From JBBIWA01 sp037439425 (GTDB lineage: Bacteria > Acidobacteriota > Blastocatellia > RBC074): a stretch of DNA of 49,314 nucleotides. Below the pieces are notes generated by a model. That model did no database searches. It was not told the DNA's origin and was given only the letters and a program-made list of their open reading frames with translations. This document shows, in pieces, positions 41,318 through 49,314 of this stretch (position 1 is its first letter; the number at the start of each line of letters is the position of its first letter). Both the position numbers and the translations under genes were made by a program. The stretch covers positions 1-49,314 of the forward strand of contig JBBIWA010000030.1 of the NCBI GenBank assembly GCA_037439425.1. The letters run 5' to 3'.

Positions 41318-43039
41318 TCAAGGCTTCGGCGTGGGCAGCGGATTGCCAGGTCTGGGGAGCTGGCGCCGAGGCCTTGCCAAATCGGGTGGCGGCTCGCCAG
41401 GCCGGCGTCTCGGCGTCTGGAAAGGACGCCCCTGAGGGCTATAACTTTTCGCCGCCTGCGCCACTGCTTCATCGAGGCCCGCTTGGGCCAGCTTCGATTC
41501 CGGCTTTATCATCAGTGCTGCTCTGTAATCTCGCATGGCGGCACGATAATCCTGCTGCTTCATCTCCAGCTCGGCTGCTGTCAGCAAACCCTGAAACTTT
41601 TTGAGCCGCGCCACATGCTCCGCCACAACCGCGGCATCAGCAGCCCGCGCGTGGCTGCTCAGATAATCTTCATACATGGCAATGGCCTCCCAGTAGCGCT
41701 CCTGCCGCTCATACTCGCGCGCCCGAATCAGCTTAGCGCTTCCTGTCTCGGTCTCCCTGATCGTCTTCGTCTGCGCAGCAGTAGACTGCGGTGACGGGGT
41801 GGGCGAAACAGCAGCATTTGAGGCGGCAGGCGATGAACTCTCTGGCGCAGGCGCAATGGCAGCCTGTGAGCCAGCCAATGAATTCTCCCCCTCTCTACCG
41901 GTCAGCAAAAATGCGCCTGCGGCTCCAATGCCAATCAGCATCACTGCCGCAGTGGCCATCAGCAACGCTCGGCGGCGCTTGACTGAACTGGTTGTGATTG
42001 AGCCGGCTTGCAGAAGTGTCTCTTCTTGGATTGTAGCCCTGGTGGTCACTTCAGTTTGAGCTTGAGCCGCCTTTGGGCCGGGCAACTCCACAGTTTGCTT
42101 TTCCTCAACCAGTATCGTGGCTGCAGTTGCGGCTCGCCTCGTCTCAGGCAACAATTGGGTGGCAGCGGTATCCAGACGATGCTCGAAATCGATCATTGCT
42201 TCCAAGAATTCAGCAGCGGTCTGAAAGCGTTCCTCCGGTTGTTTCTTGAGCGCGCGCATCACCAAAGCCACCAATGCTGCCGGAACATCAGGCTGAAATT
42301 GGGTTATCGGCGGCGGCTCCAATTCCATATGACCTTTGAGCACCTCGTAATCAGAACCGGTTGAGGAAGGGGGGAATGGCAACCGTCCAGCCAGCATTTG
42401 ATAGAAGGTCACTCCCAGGCTGTAGATGTCTGACCGCGCGTCCAGCTCAAGGCTGCGAATCTGCTCCGGCGACATATAAGCTGCGGTGCCGGGATTATAA
42501 CCCGTCTGCGTCATACCCTCTCCCCCGGCGACTTTGACGATGCCAAAATCAGTAAGCTTCAATTGCCCCTTCCTATCCAGCAGCATGTTGGCCGGTTTGA
42601 TGTCGCGATGGATGATGCCAGTGTGCTCATTGCCCGCTTCATCCACGTAGCTGAAGTTATGTGCGTAATCAAGCGCTACGAGTGCCTGCTTGAAGAGTGG
42701 CACCGCTTGAGCCGTGGCCAGCGCGCCTTCACGATTGAGCAATTCGAGCAAACTCATCCCATCCACATATTCCATCACCAAATAGTAGTTCTCTTCCGTG
42801 GTGAAGAACTCGTAGACGCGGACGATATTAGGATGATCAAGCTGCGAGTGAACGTAAGCTTCGCGCAGGAAGCGCGCTTTGAGATGCTGCTGGAAACTCG
42901 GCTGAAAGCCAGCCAGATGAATCGCCTTGATCACCACCTGACGCGGCAGGGTCTGATGGCGTGCCAGGTAGACTGTACCCATGCCGCCTTGCGCCAGCTC
43001 GCGCATGATCTGGTAATTGCCAATGACTTTCCCGATCAT
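41318..43039 (-). CDS. Membrane serine/threonine protein kinase with C-terminal helical repeat region
   Basis: The protein has 573 residues from ATG 43039, which directly opens the kinase (VIGNYQIMRELAQGGMGTVYLA). The in-frame TTG 43096 and ATG 43069 lie in a REP-like repeat and would add HARMRAYPGFSEE, so I reject them. Kinase motifs are VVIK (K38), HRDIKPAN (144-151), DFG (164-166) and MSPEQI, all intact. A linker leads to one membrane helix (about 358-380), then a Ser/Ala/Pro-rich stretch and a TPR-like region (YERQERYWEAIAMYEDYL, YRAAMRDYRAALMIKPES), ending in a basic Pro-rich tail. PknB-like signalling kinase with an exported sensor half; ligand unknown. Confidence 0.9.
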   Translation of the reverse strand: MIGKVIGNYQIMRELAQGGMGTVYLARHQTLPRQVVIKAIHLAGFQPSFQQHLKARFLREAYVHSQLDHPNIVRVYEFFTTEENYYLVMEYVDGMSLLELLNREGALATAQAVPLFKQALVALDYAHNFSYVDEAGNEHTGIIHRDIKPANMLLDRKGQLKLTDFGIVKVAGGEGMTQTGYNPGTAAYMSPEQIRSLELDARSDIYSLGVTFYQMLAGRLPFPPSSTGSDYEVLKGHMELEPPPITQFQPDVPAALVALVMRALKKQPEERFQTAAEFLEAMIDFEHRLDTAATQLLPETRRAATAATILVEEKQTVELPGPKAAQAQTEVTTRATIQEETLLQAGSITTSSVKRRRALLMATAAVMLIGIGAAGAFLLTGREGENSLAGSQAAIAPAPESSSPAASNAAVSPTPSPQSTAAQTKTIRETETGSAKLIRAREYERQERYWEAIAMYEDYLSSHARAADAAVVAEHVARLKKFQGLLTAAELEMKQQDYRAAMRDYRAALMIKPESKLAQAGLDEAVAQAAKSYSPQGRPFQTPRRRPGEPPPDLARPRRQLPRPGNPLPTPKP

Positions 43040-43052
43040 TTCCTCAGAAAAT

Positions 43053-43334
43053 CCTGGGTACGCACGCATCCTTGCGTGCCTGCCTTCGTTAAGCAAGACA
43101 TTACCTTAAACCGGGCACGCTAGATCAGCGTGCGCTCGTGAGGGTTTGATCGTCTCTCCCGCGTCGCAGCGCGAGCTGAATGACTCCTCGGAAGATCCTG
43201 GGTACGCACGCATCCTTGCGTGCCAGTCTTCGTCGAGCAAGCCATTACTGGAGACCGAGCACGCTAGAAGCGTGCGCTCCAAGTTTTTCATCATCTCAGG
43301 GCGTCGTCCGTGACGACCTGAGAGACTCCTCGGG
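43053..43334. repeat. Tandem pair of 144-bp REP-like units
   Basis: CCTGGGTACGCACGCATCCTTGCGTGCC occurs at 43053 and again at 43197, exactly 144 bases apart. The rest of the unit (GCACGCTAGA...GCGTGCGCTC, then an ACTCCTCGG end) is repeated with divergence. Each unit holds two palindromes. It lies directly upstream of the kinase start. The remaining gap 43335-43618 shows no gene or clear signal. Confidence 0.75.
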
Positions 43335-43618
43335 AAATCCCTAGATGGGCCGGTGCGTCTTGCCCGCCATTAGATTTCATCGCTTGCGTCATCAAAGACG
43401 ACCTGTAAAGATCCCGCTTAACCTGCGAAACCTACAATCATCAAAGATGAGCACCAACGGGGACAACTTTAGCATAATCGCACCATGAATATTAATGGCA
43501 GTTGAGCAACCTGCTCTTAACGGCAGCGCACGGCAAGCTTGTCTCATTGACGGATCGGTACAAGTAGCCTCTTTATTCAACGAAAGGGCGAGCTCAGGGT
43601 GTTCTTTGGGCCCACAGT

Positions 43619-46600
43619 CTACTCTGCTCTCAGTGCTGGAATCAGTGGTGAACGCAAGGCTGCTGCAGTCGCAGCCAGAGAAGCGGTCAACCCGGTCACG
43701 ACGACCGCCAGCAAGAGCCAGCTCAATGCTCCTGGCGAAAGCTGGCCGCCGCGAGTCGCCAGCACGGGAGTAATAGCCAGCAGCGCGCACACCGTACCTA
43801 TCACCACACCGCTCAATAACAGCAGGGCGTTTTCCGCCACCACCATCACAGCCAGGTGAGTCGAGTGATAACCCACCGCGCGCAGCAATGCCAGTTCCCG
43901 GCGCCGCTCCAATACATTACGCAGCAGCACTGCTGCCAACCCCAGCGTCCCCAATGCCAGCCCCAATCCCCCAAGCGTTTGGAAGGTCGAAAGGTAGGTA
44001 TTCTCAACTTGATGAAAGCTAGCCAGCCGCTCCGCCGTGGAGACCACATCGAAACCGAAATCAGATAACCGCTCCTCCAGTGTGCTGGTCACTTCAGAGA
44101 CCTTATCCGGCCTGGCCTCGATGAGAAAGAAACGGAACCCTTCTTGCTCAGGGAATAACTGCAAGAACTGCTCCTCCGCCATCAGCAGCTCGCTTTGAAA
44201 GATACTGTCCAAAAGTGCGCCGACCAATCGCAATCGGACGGGGTGACCAGAGTCCTGGTTGATGACCAGCTCATCTCCCAGCTCGCGGTGGAGAATGTAC
44301 TTCATTGAATTGTAATCGGCGATGACCGGAACCACTCTCGACTGGGGATCGTGAAGTTCCTGATTCAGCAGCAGCCAGGGATTGGCTCGCTCTTCTGGCG
44401 TCTGAGCCAGAGAGCTCTGAAAAGCGAAGCGCGCGCTTTTGATAAACTCTGCAGTCACACCCAGAATCTTGGGCTGGCGCGGTTGATAGAGGTTAAGGCA
44501 ACTGGCATCGTCACCAGGTCGCAAGCGAAAGCGCGTGAATCTCACTTGATCAAGCGCTGTGTCACCTGGCCACGAAAGTACTAAATTCTCTTTGCCCTCT
44601 TCAGTGTTCGGATCGTAATGCAACGGCAGGAGCGACTCGGCAAGTAACGGATAGCCGCCGCTACCCGACTTTTTGTCCAAAGTCATCCGGCTATCATCTC
44701 GCCGGAAGGATTCTACCGCTACGATGATGAAGGTAGAAGCAGCGATTAGGGCGATACAGAGGATGCTTCGGCCAGGACGAGAAGTAGCATTGCGTCCCCC
44801 CATTCGTGAGATAGCCCACCAGCCTCGCCCTTGCAGATGCTTTCGCTCTCGCTTTTGCAACCAGACTGACTGAAGGCAGAGCAAAGCCACTAGCAGTGAC
44901 AATCCAGCGCCGAAGAAGCCAGCTACCTCTCCTACCCAGTTCAAGGACGCACCCAACAACAGGACCACACCGGTTACGCCGCATGCCATTGCCAGGCGAA
45001 ATGCCGAAAGAGAACCGAAGAAATGGAGGGCAGGAGAACTCTTCTGCTCTTCTGCTCTTCTGCTCTTCTGCTCTCCCCTTCTCTCTGTCCCATCACTCCA
45101 CGATCCAGTTAACAGGCTACGCGGAGAAGCAGGCGCTAGCGATCTCAGCATCCAGATGATGCTCGCAAGCGCCACCAGCACGCCGCTTGTTCCGCCAATG
45201 ATCAAAGAGAGAGGCGCCACGTGCAGTGCTAACATCCTCGTGCCGACAGCGCCTACCCACCAAGTGCGCAGTCCGAAGACCATCAGCTCACCATAGGCCA
45301 GGGCGCCCCACACACCTAACAGACTGCCAACCGTGGCAAGCGCAGCGCCTTCGCTGAGAAAGAGCAAGCGCAGTTTGGCCAGAGGAAAGCCCAGCGCTCG
45401 CAATATGCCAATCTCTTTGGCTCGCTGTTCGATCCCCAGCTTGAAGAAAAGACCAGCCAACAGCAACGCCGAGACCACCAGGAAAAAACTGAAGTAGAGA
45501 AAATATTGGCCGAAGTCAGTAGCCCCGCGAGAAGCTGCCAGTCCTTGCGCTTTGACCGCAGCAATCGAGAATCCCATCTCGAGCGGATCGAGAACTGCTC
45601 TGAGACTTTGCTGGTAGAGCGCGCGTGCCTGTTGCAAATCGCTATTGCTTGCGGGGAAGATGCGCACCGAGGTCAACGCGCCATAACGCGACTGCCACAG
45701 CTCTTTTCCTTTAGCCAGCTGAATAAACGCCTTGGGCGTAGTGCGATATCGCTCCCAATACTGCTCATCAATCGGGCGTATGAGATCGAGGTCCATCGGG
45801 AAGGGCGGGTCCCAATCAGAGAGGCTTTTTGACTCAGTGATGCCTGGATATTCCGGAGCCAGGTCAGGGTCAGCAGTAACTTCAGAAGTCTCCACGATAC
45901 TGGTCAAGCGAAATTCAGTGGTCTGCGTGGTGAGAACTCCCTGCTCCTGCCATAGATAATATTCAAGCGTGACCTTGTCGCCGACCTTGGCTCCCAGATC
46001 ACGTGCTGCCCAACTCCCAAGCGTAATGGGCGGGAGCGGCTTGGCCGCTTCTGCATCCAGCCCTACGGCCAGGGTTTCATCCAGCGCCGTAACTAACGAG
46101 TAAGGCACCTGGCGCTCGCCGAGACGAATAGCGTTGGCCAGATAGGTCAGGATGAATGAAGACTTCAGGCCCAGCCTGCTGGCTGCCGCGCGCGCTTTTT
46201 CGGCCAGCGCATCATGGATCATGGTGCTAGCACTTTCCAGTGACAGGCTGCGGGACTTTTCCAGGATGCGGAGCTTAAGACCCAGGTCCTCCAGGGTGAA
46301 GGTTTCTTTCAGGAGTCTCCCGGCCATTTCTCCTTTCACTGCATAGTCAGCGGTAGAGTCTCTGGCCGCTAGCAGGATCGTATTTACCTTGCCTTGCTGT
46401 CCCAGGTCTCTTTGCAATCGCTTGAGTGAAACGAAGACCGCGCGAACTGCTCCCTGTTGCGGGCGCAGCGAGAATTCACCCAGCGCCGCCGCCGGCACTA
46501 CCGCGCGCACTCCTAGACGGAGCGTGCGCCCAATATCATCTTTACGACCGTGTAGTGAATCGGCCGGGATGTCTGAGGGTTTCTTCAGGCGCAACAGTAT

Positions 46601-47062
46601 CGAATCGCCTGCTTGACCGCCTAATTCTTCCGCTAAAGCTGGGCTCAATAAGACCTCTGAATGGTCAGGAAGGAAATCATCGGCTTGGCGCCCGTGAAAG
46701 GTCCCGAACTGCTCATCTATCCCGTAGACCTGAACGGCCGAAGCACGACGGCGGCTTTCCTCATGCGTTATAGCCCCTTCAACAGCAATGATAGGGCAGG
46801 CAGCGGTGAAGCTGGAGCTGAACTGCTCGTGCGCTTGCAACTCACGGGCGAGTTCTTCACGGAAAAATCCTGTGGCCGTGATCACGTAATCGGTATTGCC
46901 CAGGCGCAGCAGCAGCAGATGACGCAGGCTGGCTCGCACCGAATCTCCCACCAGCAATGCTCCGGCTAGCACTGCCACCGCCGTAGCGACTCCCAGCACC
47001 ACCGCCAGATTGGTGCGCCAGAAGTAGATGAGATTGCGTTTGAGCAAAGTAGAGCTGCGCAT
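43619..47062 (-). CDS. ABC transporter permease, FtsX/MacB type, with two FtsX domains
   Basis: The protein has 1147 residues. ATG 47062 begins MRSSTLLKRNLIYFWRTNLAVVLG, a cytoplasmic start followed by the first helix; TTG 47071 is an alternative. A large extracytoplasmic domain (about 45-520) is followed by FtsX domain 1 (FFKLGIEQRAKEIGILRALGFPLAKL). After further helices and a second soluble domain comes FtsX domain 2 (VLLRNVLERRRELALLRAVGYHSTHLAVMVVAENALLL). With the ATPase encoded just upstream it should form a lipoprotein- or drug-export type complex. The linker around residues 660-680 is coded by a pure 8-bp repeat and looks inserted. Confidence 0.9.
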   Translation of the reverse strand: MRSSTLLKRNLIYFWRTNLAVVLGVATAVAVLAGALLVGDSVRASLRHLLLLRLGNTDYVITATGFFREELARELQAHEQFSSSFTAACPIIAVEGAITHEESRRRASAVQVYGIDEQFGTFHGRQADDFLPDHSEVLLSPALAEELGGQAGDSILLRLKKPSDIPADSLHGRKDDIGRTLRLGVRAVVPAAALGEFSLRPQQGAVRAVFVSLKRLQRDLGQQGKVNTILLAARDSTADYAVKGEMAGRLLKETFTLEDLGLKLRILEKSRSLSLESASTMIHDALAEKARAAASRLGLKSSFILTYLANAIRLGERQVPYSLVTALDETLAVGLDAEAAKPLPPITLGSWAARDLGAKVGDKVTLEYYLWQEQGVLTTQTTEFRLTSIVETSEVTADPDLAPEYPGITESKSLSDWDPPFPMDLDLIRPIDEQYWERYRTTPKAFIQLAKGKELWQSRYGALTSVRIFPASNSDLQQARALYQQSLRAVLDPLEMGFSIAAVKAQGLAASRGATDFGQYFLYFSFFLVVSALLLAGLFFKLGIEQRAKEIGILRALGFPLAKLRLLFLSEGAALATVGSLLGVWGALAYGELMVFGLRTWWVGAVGTRMLALHVAPLSLIIGGTSGVLVALASIIWMLRSLAPASPRSLLTGSWSDGTERRGEQKSRRAEEQKSSPALHFFGSLSAFRLAMACGVTGVVLLLGASLNWVGEVAGFFGAGLSLLVALLCLQSVWLQKRERKHLQGRGWWAISRMGGRNATSRPGRSILCIALIAASTFIIVAVESFRRDDSRMTLDKKSGSGGYPLLAESLLPLHYDPNTEEGKENLVLSWPGDTALDQVRFTRFRLRPGDDASCLNLYQPRQPKILGVTAEFIKSARFAFQSSLAQTPEERANPWLLLNQELHDPQSRVVPVIADYNSMKYILHRELGDELVINQDSGHPVRLRLVGALLDSIFQSELLMAEEQFLQLFPEQEGFRFFLIEARPDKVSEVTSTLEERLSDFGFDVVSTAERLASFHQVENTYLSTFQTLGGLGLALGTLGLAAVLLRNVLERRRELALLRAVGYHSTHLAVMVVAENALLLLSGVVIGTVCALLAITPVLATRGGQLSPGALSWLLLAVVVTGLTASLAATAAALRSPLIPALRAE
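45039..45070 (-). repeat. 8-bp simple sequence repeat inside the permease gene
   Basis: CTCTTCTG occurs four times in a row on the plus strand (CAGAAGAG on the coding strand). It encodes part of the charged linker RRGEQKSRRAEEQKSS between membrane parts of the transporter. Eight is not a multiple of three, so gain or loss of one unit would shift the reading frame. Confidence 0.9.
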
Positions 47063-47091
47063 AGTGAGCAAAGCACAAATTGAGTCTACAA

Positions 47092-47766
47092 TCAGACCGG
47101 TCTGAGCTGGCGATCGATCAGATGAAACCGCCGAGGGAACTTAGCAGCCAGCTCCGCGCTATGAGTCACCACTATCAGGATATTCTCCTGCCGTTGATGC
47201 AACTCCAGCAGCAGCGAGGCCACAACTGCAGCTGAATCGCGGTCCAGATTGCCCGTCGGCTCATCGCACAGCAACAGCAGCGGCTGGCGGATCAAGGCGC
47301 GCGCCAATGCGACGCGCTGACGCTCGCCACCCGATAATTCCGCAGGACGATGATCGAGCCGTTCAGCGAGGCCCACTTGCTCAAGTAGTTCTCTAGCCCG
47401 TTCCGTGTAGTTATCGCCAGACTCCGCAACCAGCGTCGGAGTCAACACATTCTCCAGCACCGAACATTGCGGTAACAGGCAATGATCCTGAAAAACGAAG
47501 CCGATCTTCTGGTTTCTGAAAGCGGCAAGCTCCTTTTCTGCTAATTGAAATGGATTTTGACCCTCAAGGGTCACGCAACCTGAGGTCGGTAGCTCCAGCG
47601 CGCCGAGGATGTAGAGTAAAGTGCTCTTGCCACTGCCCGACGGTCCCATAATCGAGACCGCCTCTCCGCGAGAGAGTGAAAGTGAAATGTCAGAAAGAAT
47701 CAACAGCGGACCACGCGGTGTGGGATACTCCTTGGTCAGATTGGTAACTTCCAGCAAGGCCTCCAT
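47092..47766 (-). CDS. ABC transporter ATP-binding protein (LolD/MacB family)
   Basis: The protein has 224 residues from ATG 47766 (MEALLEVTNLTKEYPTPRGP). AAGGAG abuts this ATG, and TTG 47757 would have better spacing, so the exact start is unsure; an upstream TTG at 47826 would add 20 odd residues. Motifs are Walker A GPSGSGKST (41-49), Q-loop VFQDH (Q93), signature LSGGERQRV (144-152), Walker B LLLLCDEPTGNLD and H-loop THSAEL (H202). The GNLD and IGFVFQ features are those of the MacB/LolD/FtsE class that pairs with FtsX-type permeases. The permease gene follows after 29 bases. Confidence 0.93.
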   Translation of the reverse strand: MEALLEVTNLTKEYPTPRGPLLILSDISLSLSRGEAVSIMGPSGSGKSTLLYILGALELPTSGCVTLEGQNPFQLAEKELAAFRNQKIGFVFQDHCLLPQCSVLENVLTPTLVAESGDNYTERARELLEQVGLAERLDHRPAELSGGERQRVALARALIRQPLLLLCDEPTGNLDRDSAAVVASLLLELHQRQENILIVVTHSAELAAKFPRRFHLIDRQLRPV

Positions 47767-47826
47767 CTCCTTCTTGCTATCTTGATCAGCGAATGCGTGG
47801 CAGCAATCTCCAAGAGAAGATAGCAA

Positions 47827-49115
47827 TTTGTGCGTGAACGAGGAGCCTTTTACCGAGGACTGACTATCAGCTATTGAGTACCGGCCAAAAACTTCTAGCT
47901 GCGGTCAAGGCAGAATCTTTTTAGCCAAGTGTCAGTCATCAGCCATCAGTAACCACCTCTTCACTCTAGTGGGTTGCAAACCCAGAGTCCGAATAAGATG
48001 TGTAGAAACTTCAAGAGTGATCCCAGGAGCACATCCTGAGAGAATGAAACGATTCTACAGCAGCCTCGAGCGTCCTGCCAAGAGTGGGCGGGAAACCAAT
48101 GATAGGTCCGCCGCTGTGGAGCTCAAGCTGTGGCTTGCGCCTGGAGCGATAAACAGGCCGCTCCTAATGGAGCTGAAAAACGTATAATGCTGCCTGCTAT
48201 AAGCAGCTCGTTCCTGACCACAGCTGAACAACGTACGACAGAAGCTCCTACAGCCCCAACGGGGCGATCTGTCTATAGCCAAGAGTTTGGACAAAGTTAG
48301 CCCCAGATGACAACTGTCACCGAAAGAAAATTGAGCTCATTTTGTCGTTACGAACGCCGAAAGTGCCTATCGGGAGGCTCTCCGGTAGGCTTTGAACCGC
48401 TCTCGTGGTTCAAACCAGTAATTCCTGCTCAAGCGGGAAACGAGGGGCCCCAAGTGCCGCCTGTGTGCCTCACTGAGTCAGATGGCCCACCGATCGCGGA
48501 ATATCGTAGATAGTAGCAGCAGCAAACGGCCGTCGCCGAGCTTTGAGGAAGCTCGTTTGTCTGCGAGTGGGTTCCAGTACCGCTGATTGAAACTTGGGCC
48601 GCTTCGTCGCCATCTTTCTCCGCTCGCTGCAGCCTGAGTCTCCGCCTGATTAAGAGCCGTCGGGTTCTTCGCTCAAATGCCACAGCAACAATGCTGCGAG
48701 AGCCCTCCACGGCGAGCTTGGAAAGACCTGCCCAAAAAGATCGACCACAAGGAGCGCCGCGATTGGCTTTCAGGAGACTTCTGATAGAGCCGAGCAGCAC
48801 GCCGCCAACACCTTGTGTGCTAAAAACGCCAGCCCACCGAGAGCAGGTAAAAGACCAGCGAGAGCTTGGGGCTGAGAAGTGATCATAATTGTGTTCCCAT
48901 TCATAGCCGCGCTTCTTGTGGACTTTGAACAGAAGGCTTCTCGATTCGAGAGCGTGAAGGCCCGATGATCTGAGCCGCATTCTCTCTGGTCACTTCCAAC
49001 TGCGGTCATCCACGAGTTGTGATAGATCAGATTACCTTCTCCGTTGCGGAAAGGTGGGACTTGTGGCGACTCGCGCCCGACAAAGCGGCGCCTGAACTGT
49101 ATCGCCCAATTCAAT
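47827..49115. other. Repeat-rich, apparently non-coding region
   Basis: This region of about 1.3 kb has no ORF with convincing start, domain or codon pattern. It holds CAGTCATCAGCCATCAGTAA-like short repeats (47860-47960), a hairpin CCCCAACGGGG near 48254, and two adjacent hairpins at 48366-48414, of which TTTGAACC/GGTTCAAA (48391-48398, 48407-48414) is perfect. On the minus strand 48700-48900 contains hydrophobic fragments in more than one frame (LAGLLPALGGLAFLAHKVL, then GSIRSLLKANRG), possibly a frameshifted membrane-protein relic that I could not identify. Confidence 0.5.
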
Positions 49116-49314
49116 AGGCCACGGCCTTGTGCCGTGGAGTTTCGCGTTTCTGCCTACACACGCAGGCAGGATCATTTTGAGAGGCCACGGCCTTGTGCCG
49201 TGGAGTTTCACGTTTCTGGCTACACAGGCAAGCGAGATCATTTTGAGAGGCCACGGCCTTGTGCCGTGGAGTTTCACGTTTCTGGCTACACACGCAGGCA
49301 AGATCATTTTGAGA
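49116..49314. repeat. 66-bp tandem repeat array, running off the window
   Basis: Units start at 49116, 49182 and 49248, each 66 bp and similar along the full length; a fourth begins at the last base. Each contains the hairpin CCACGGCCTTGTGCCGTGG and ends GATCATTTTGAG. Since 66 is a multiple of 3, the minus strand stays open as a 22-residue repeat (KLHGTRPWPLK), but this is probably not a real protein. The whole unit is conserved, so this is not a CRISPR array of repeats and spacers. Confidence 0.9.

Noticed and set aside
48366..48414. tRNA-like element containing GGTTCAAA
   Set aside because: Two simple hairpins are present, but no acceptor stem, anticodon arm or D-arm can be drawn around them.
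48429..48980. Minus-strand open frame of 183 codons in the terminal region
   Set aside because: Basic, low-quality composition with hydrophobic fragments in a second frame; at best a frameshifted relic, not a functional gene.
49032..49307. Minus-strand open frame of 91 codons with a 22-residue repeat
   Set aside because: The frame stays open only because the 66-bp DNA unit is divisible by three; several frames are open at once and there is no start context. Treated as a tandem repeat.
49116..49314. Possible CRISPR array
   Set aside because: The full 66-bp unit is conserved between copies; there are no unique spacers and no cas genes in the window.

Overview
The window looks like a chromosomal stretch from an Acidobacteriota-type bacterium, probably Blastocatellia-like. 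This is inferred from gene content: two very large Oar-type TonB-dependent receptors with N-terminal carboxypeptidase-regulatory-like domains, a GWxTD-domain gene, a large BNR/VPS10-type beta-propeller protein, an MglA/MglB pair, a minimal bacterial microcompartment locus, and many short palindromic or heptameric intergenic repeats. No rRNA, tRNA, transposase, integrase or phage genes were seen.

Region 1 (1-10.7 kb, plus strand) is a probable exported cell-wall-sugar salvage cluster. It holds a sodium:solute symporter, a secreted NagZ-like GH3 enzyme, two family-10 (GHL10/DUF187) glycosidase-like proteins, and an unusual single polypeptide joining a beta-lactamase-fold AmiE-like domain to a DUF1343/NamZ-like domain. 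AmiE, NagZ and NamZ are separate enzymes of one operon in Bacillus subtilis. A DUF2283 gene with a decayed toxin-like partner sits between the transporter and the GH3 gene, and a VapC-like remnant lies upstream.

Region 2 (10.8-26.8 kb) holds the two TonB-dependent receptors, small coiled-coil proteins of one family (two intact, one broken), a 5'-truncated GWxTD gene, a secreted alpha/beta-hydrolase-like protein and the propeller protein. Broken tails of further receptor copies lie around 26.45-26.8 kb.

Region 3 (26.8-34.9 kb) carries a Lys/Ala-rich TPR protein, mglB-mglA, a RimI-like acetyltransferase, queA, a YihY-family membrane protein, and the operon for a degenerate MNT-HepT fusion, ruvA and ruvB.

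Region 4 (34.9-40.3 kb, plus strand) runs rex, class II aldolase with a probable encapsulation helix, BMC-H shell protein, BMC-P shell protein, a frameshifted deoxyribosyltransferase/TIR-like gene, NAD synthetase and pgsA. An NADH-sensing repressor, a microcompartment that would need its own redox cofactor pool, and an NAD synthetase therefore lie together.

Region 5 (40.3-49.3 kb, minus strand) has a serine/threonine kinase, an unknown small gene, hicB and a truncated hicA, then a two-gene ABC exporter (FtsX/MacB type) whose permease gene contains a pure 8-bp repeat. It ends in about 1.5 kb of apparently non-coding repeat-rich DNA and a 66-bp tandem array that runs off the window. A recurring theme is toxin-antitoxin-like modules in which the toxin side is decayed (VapC, a DUF2283 partner, HicA, MNT-HepT).
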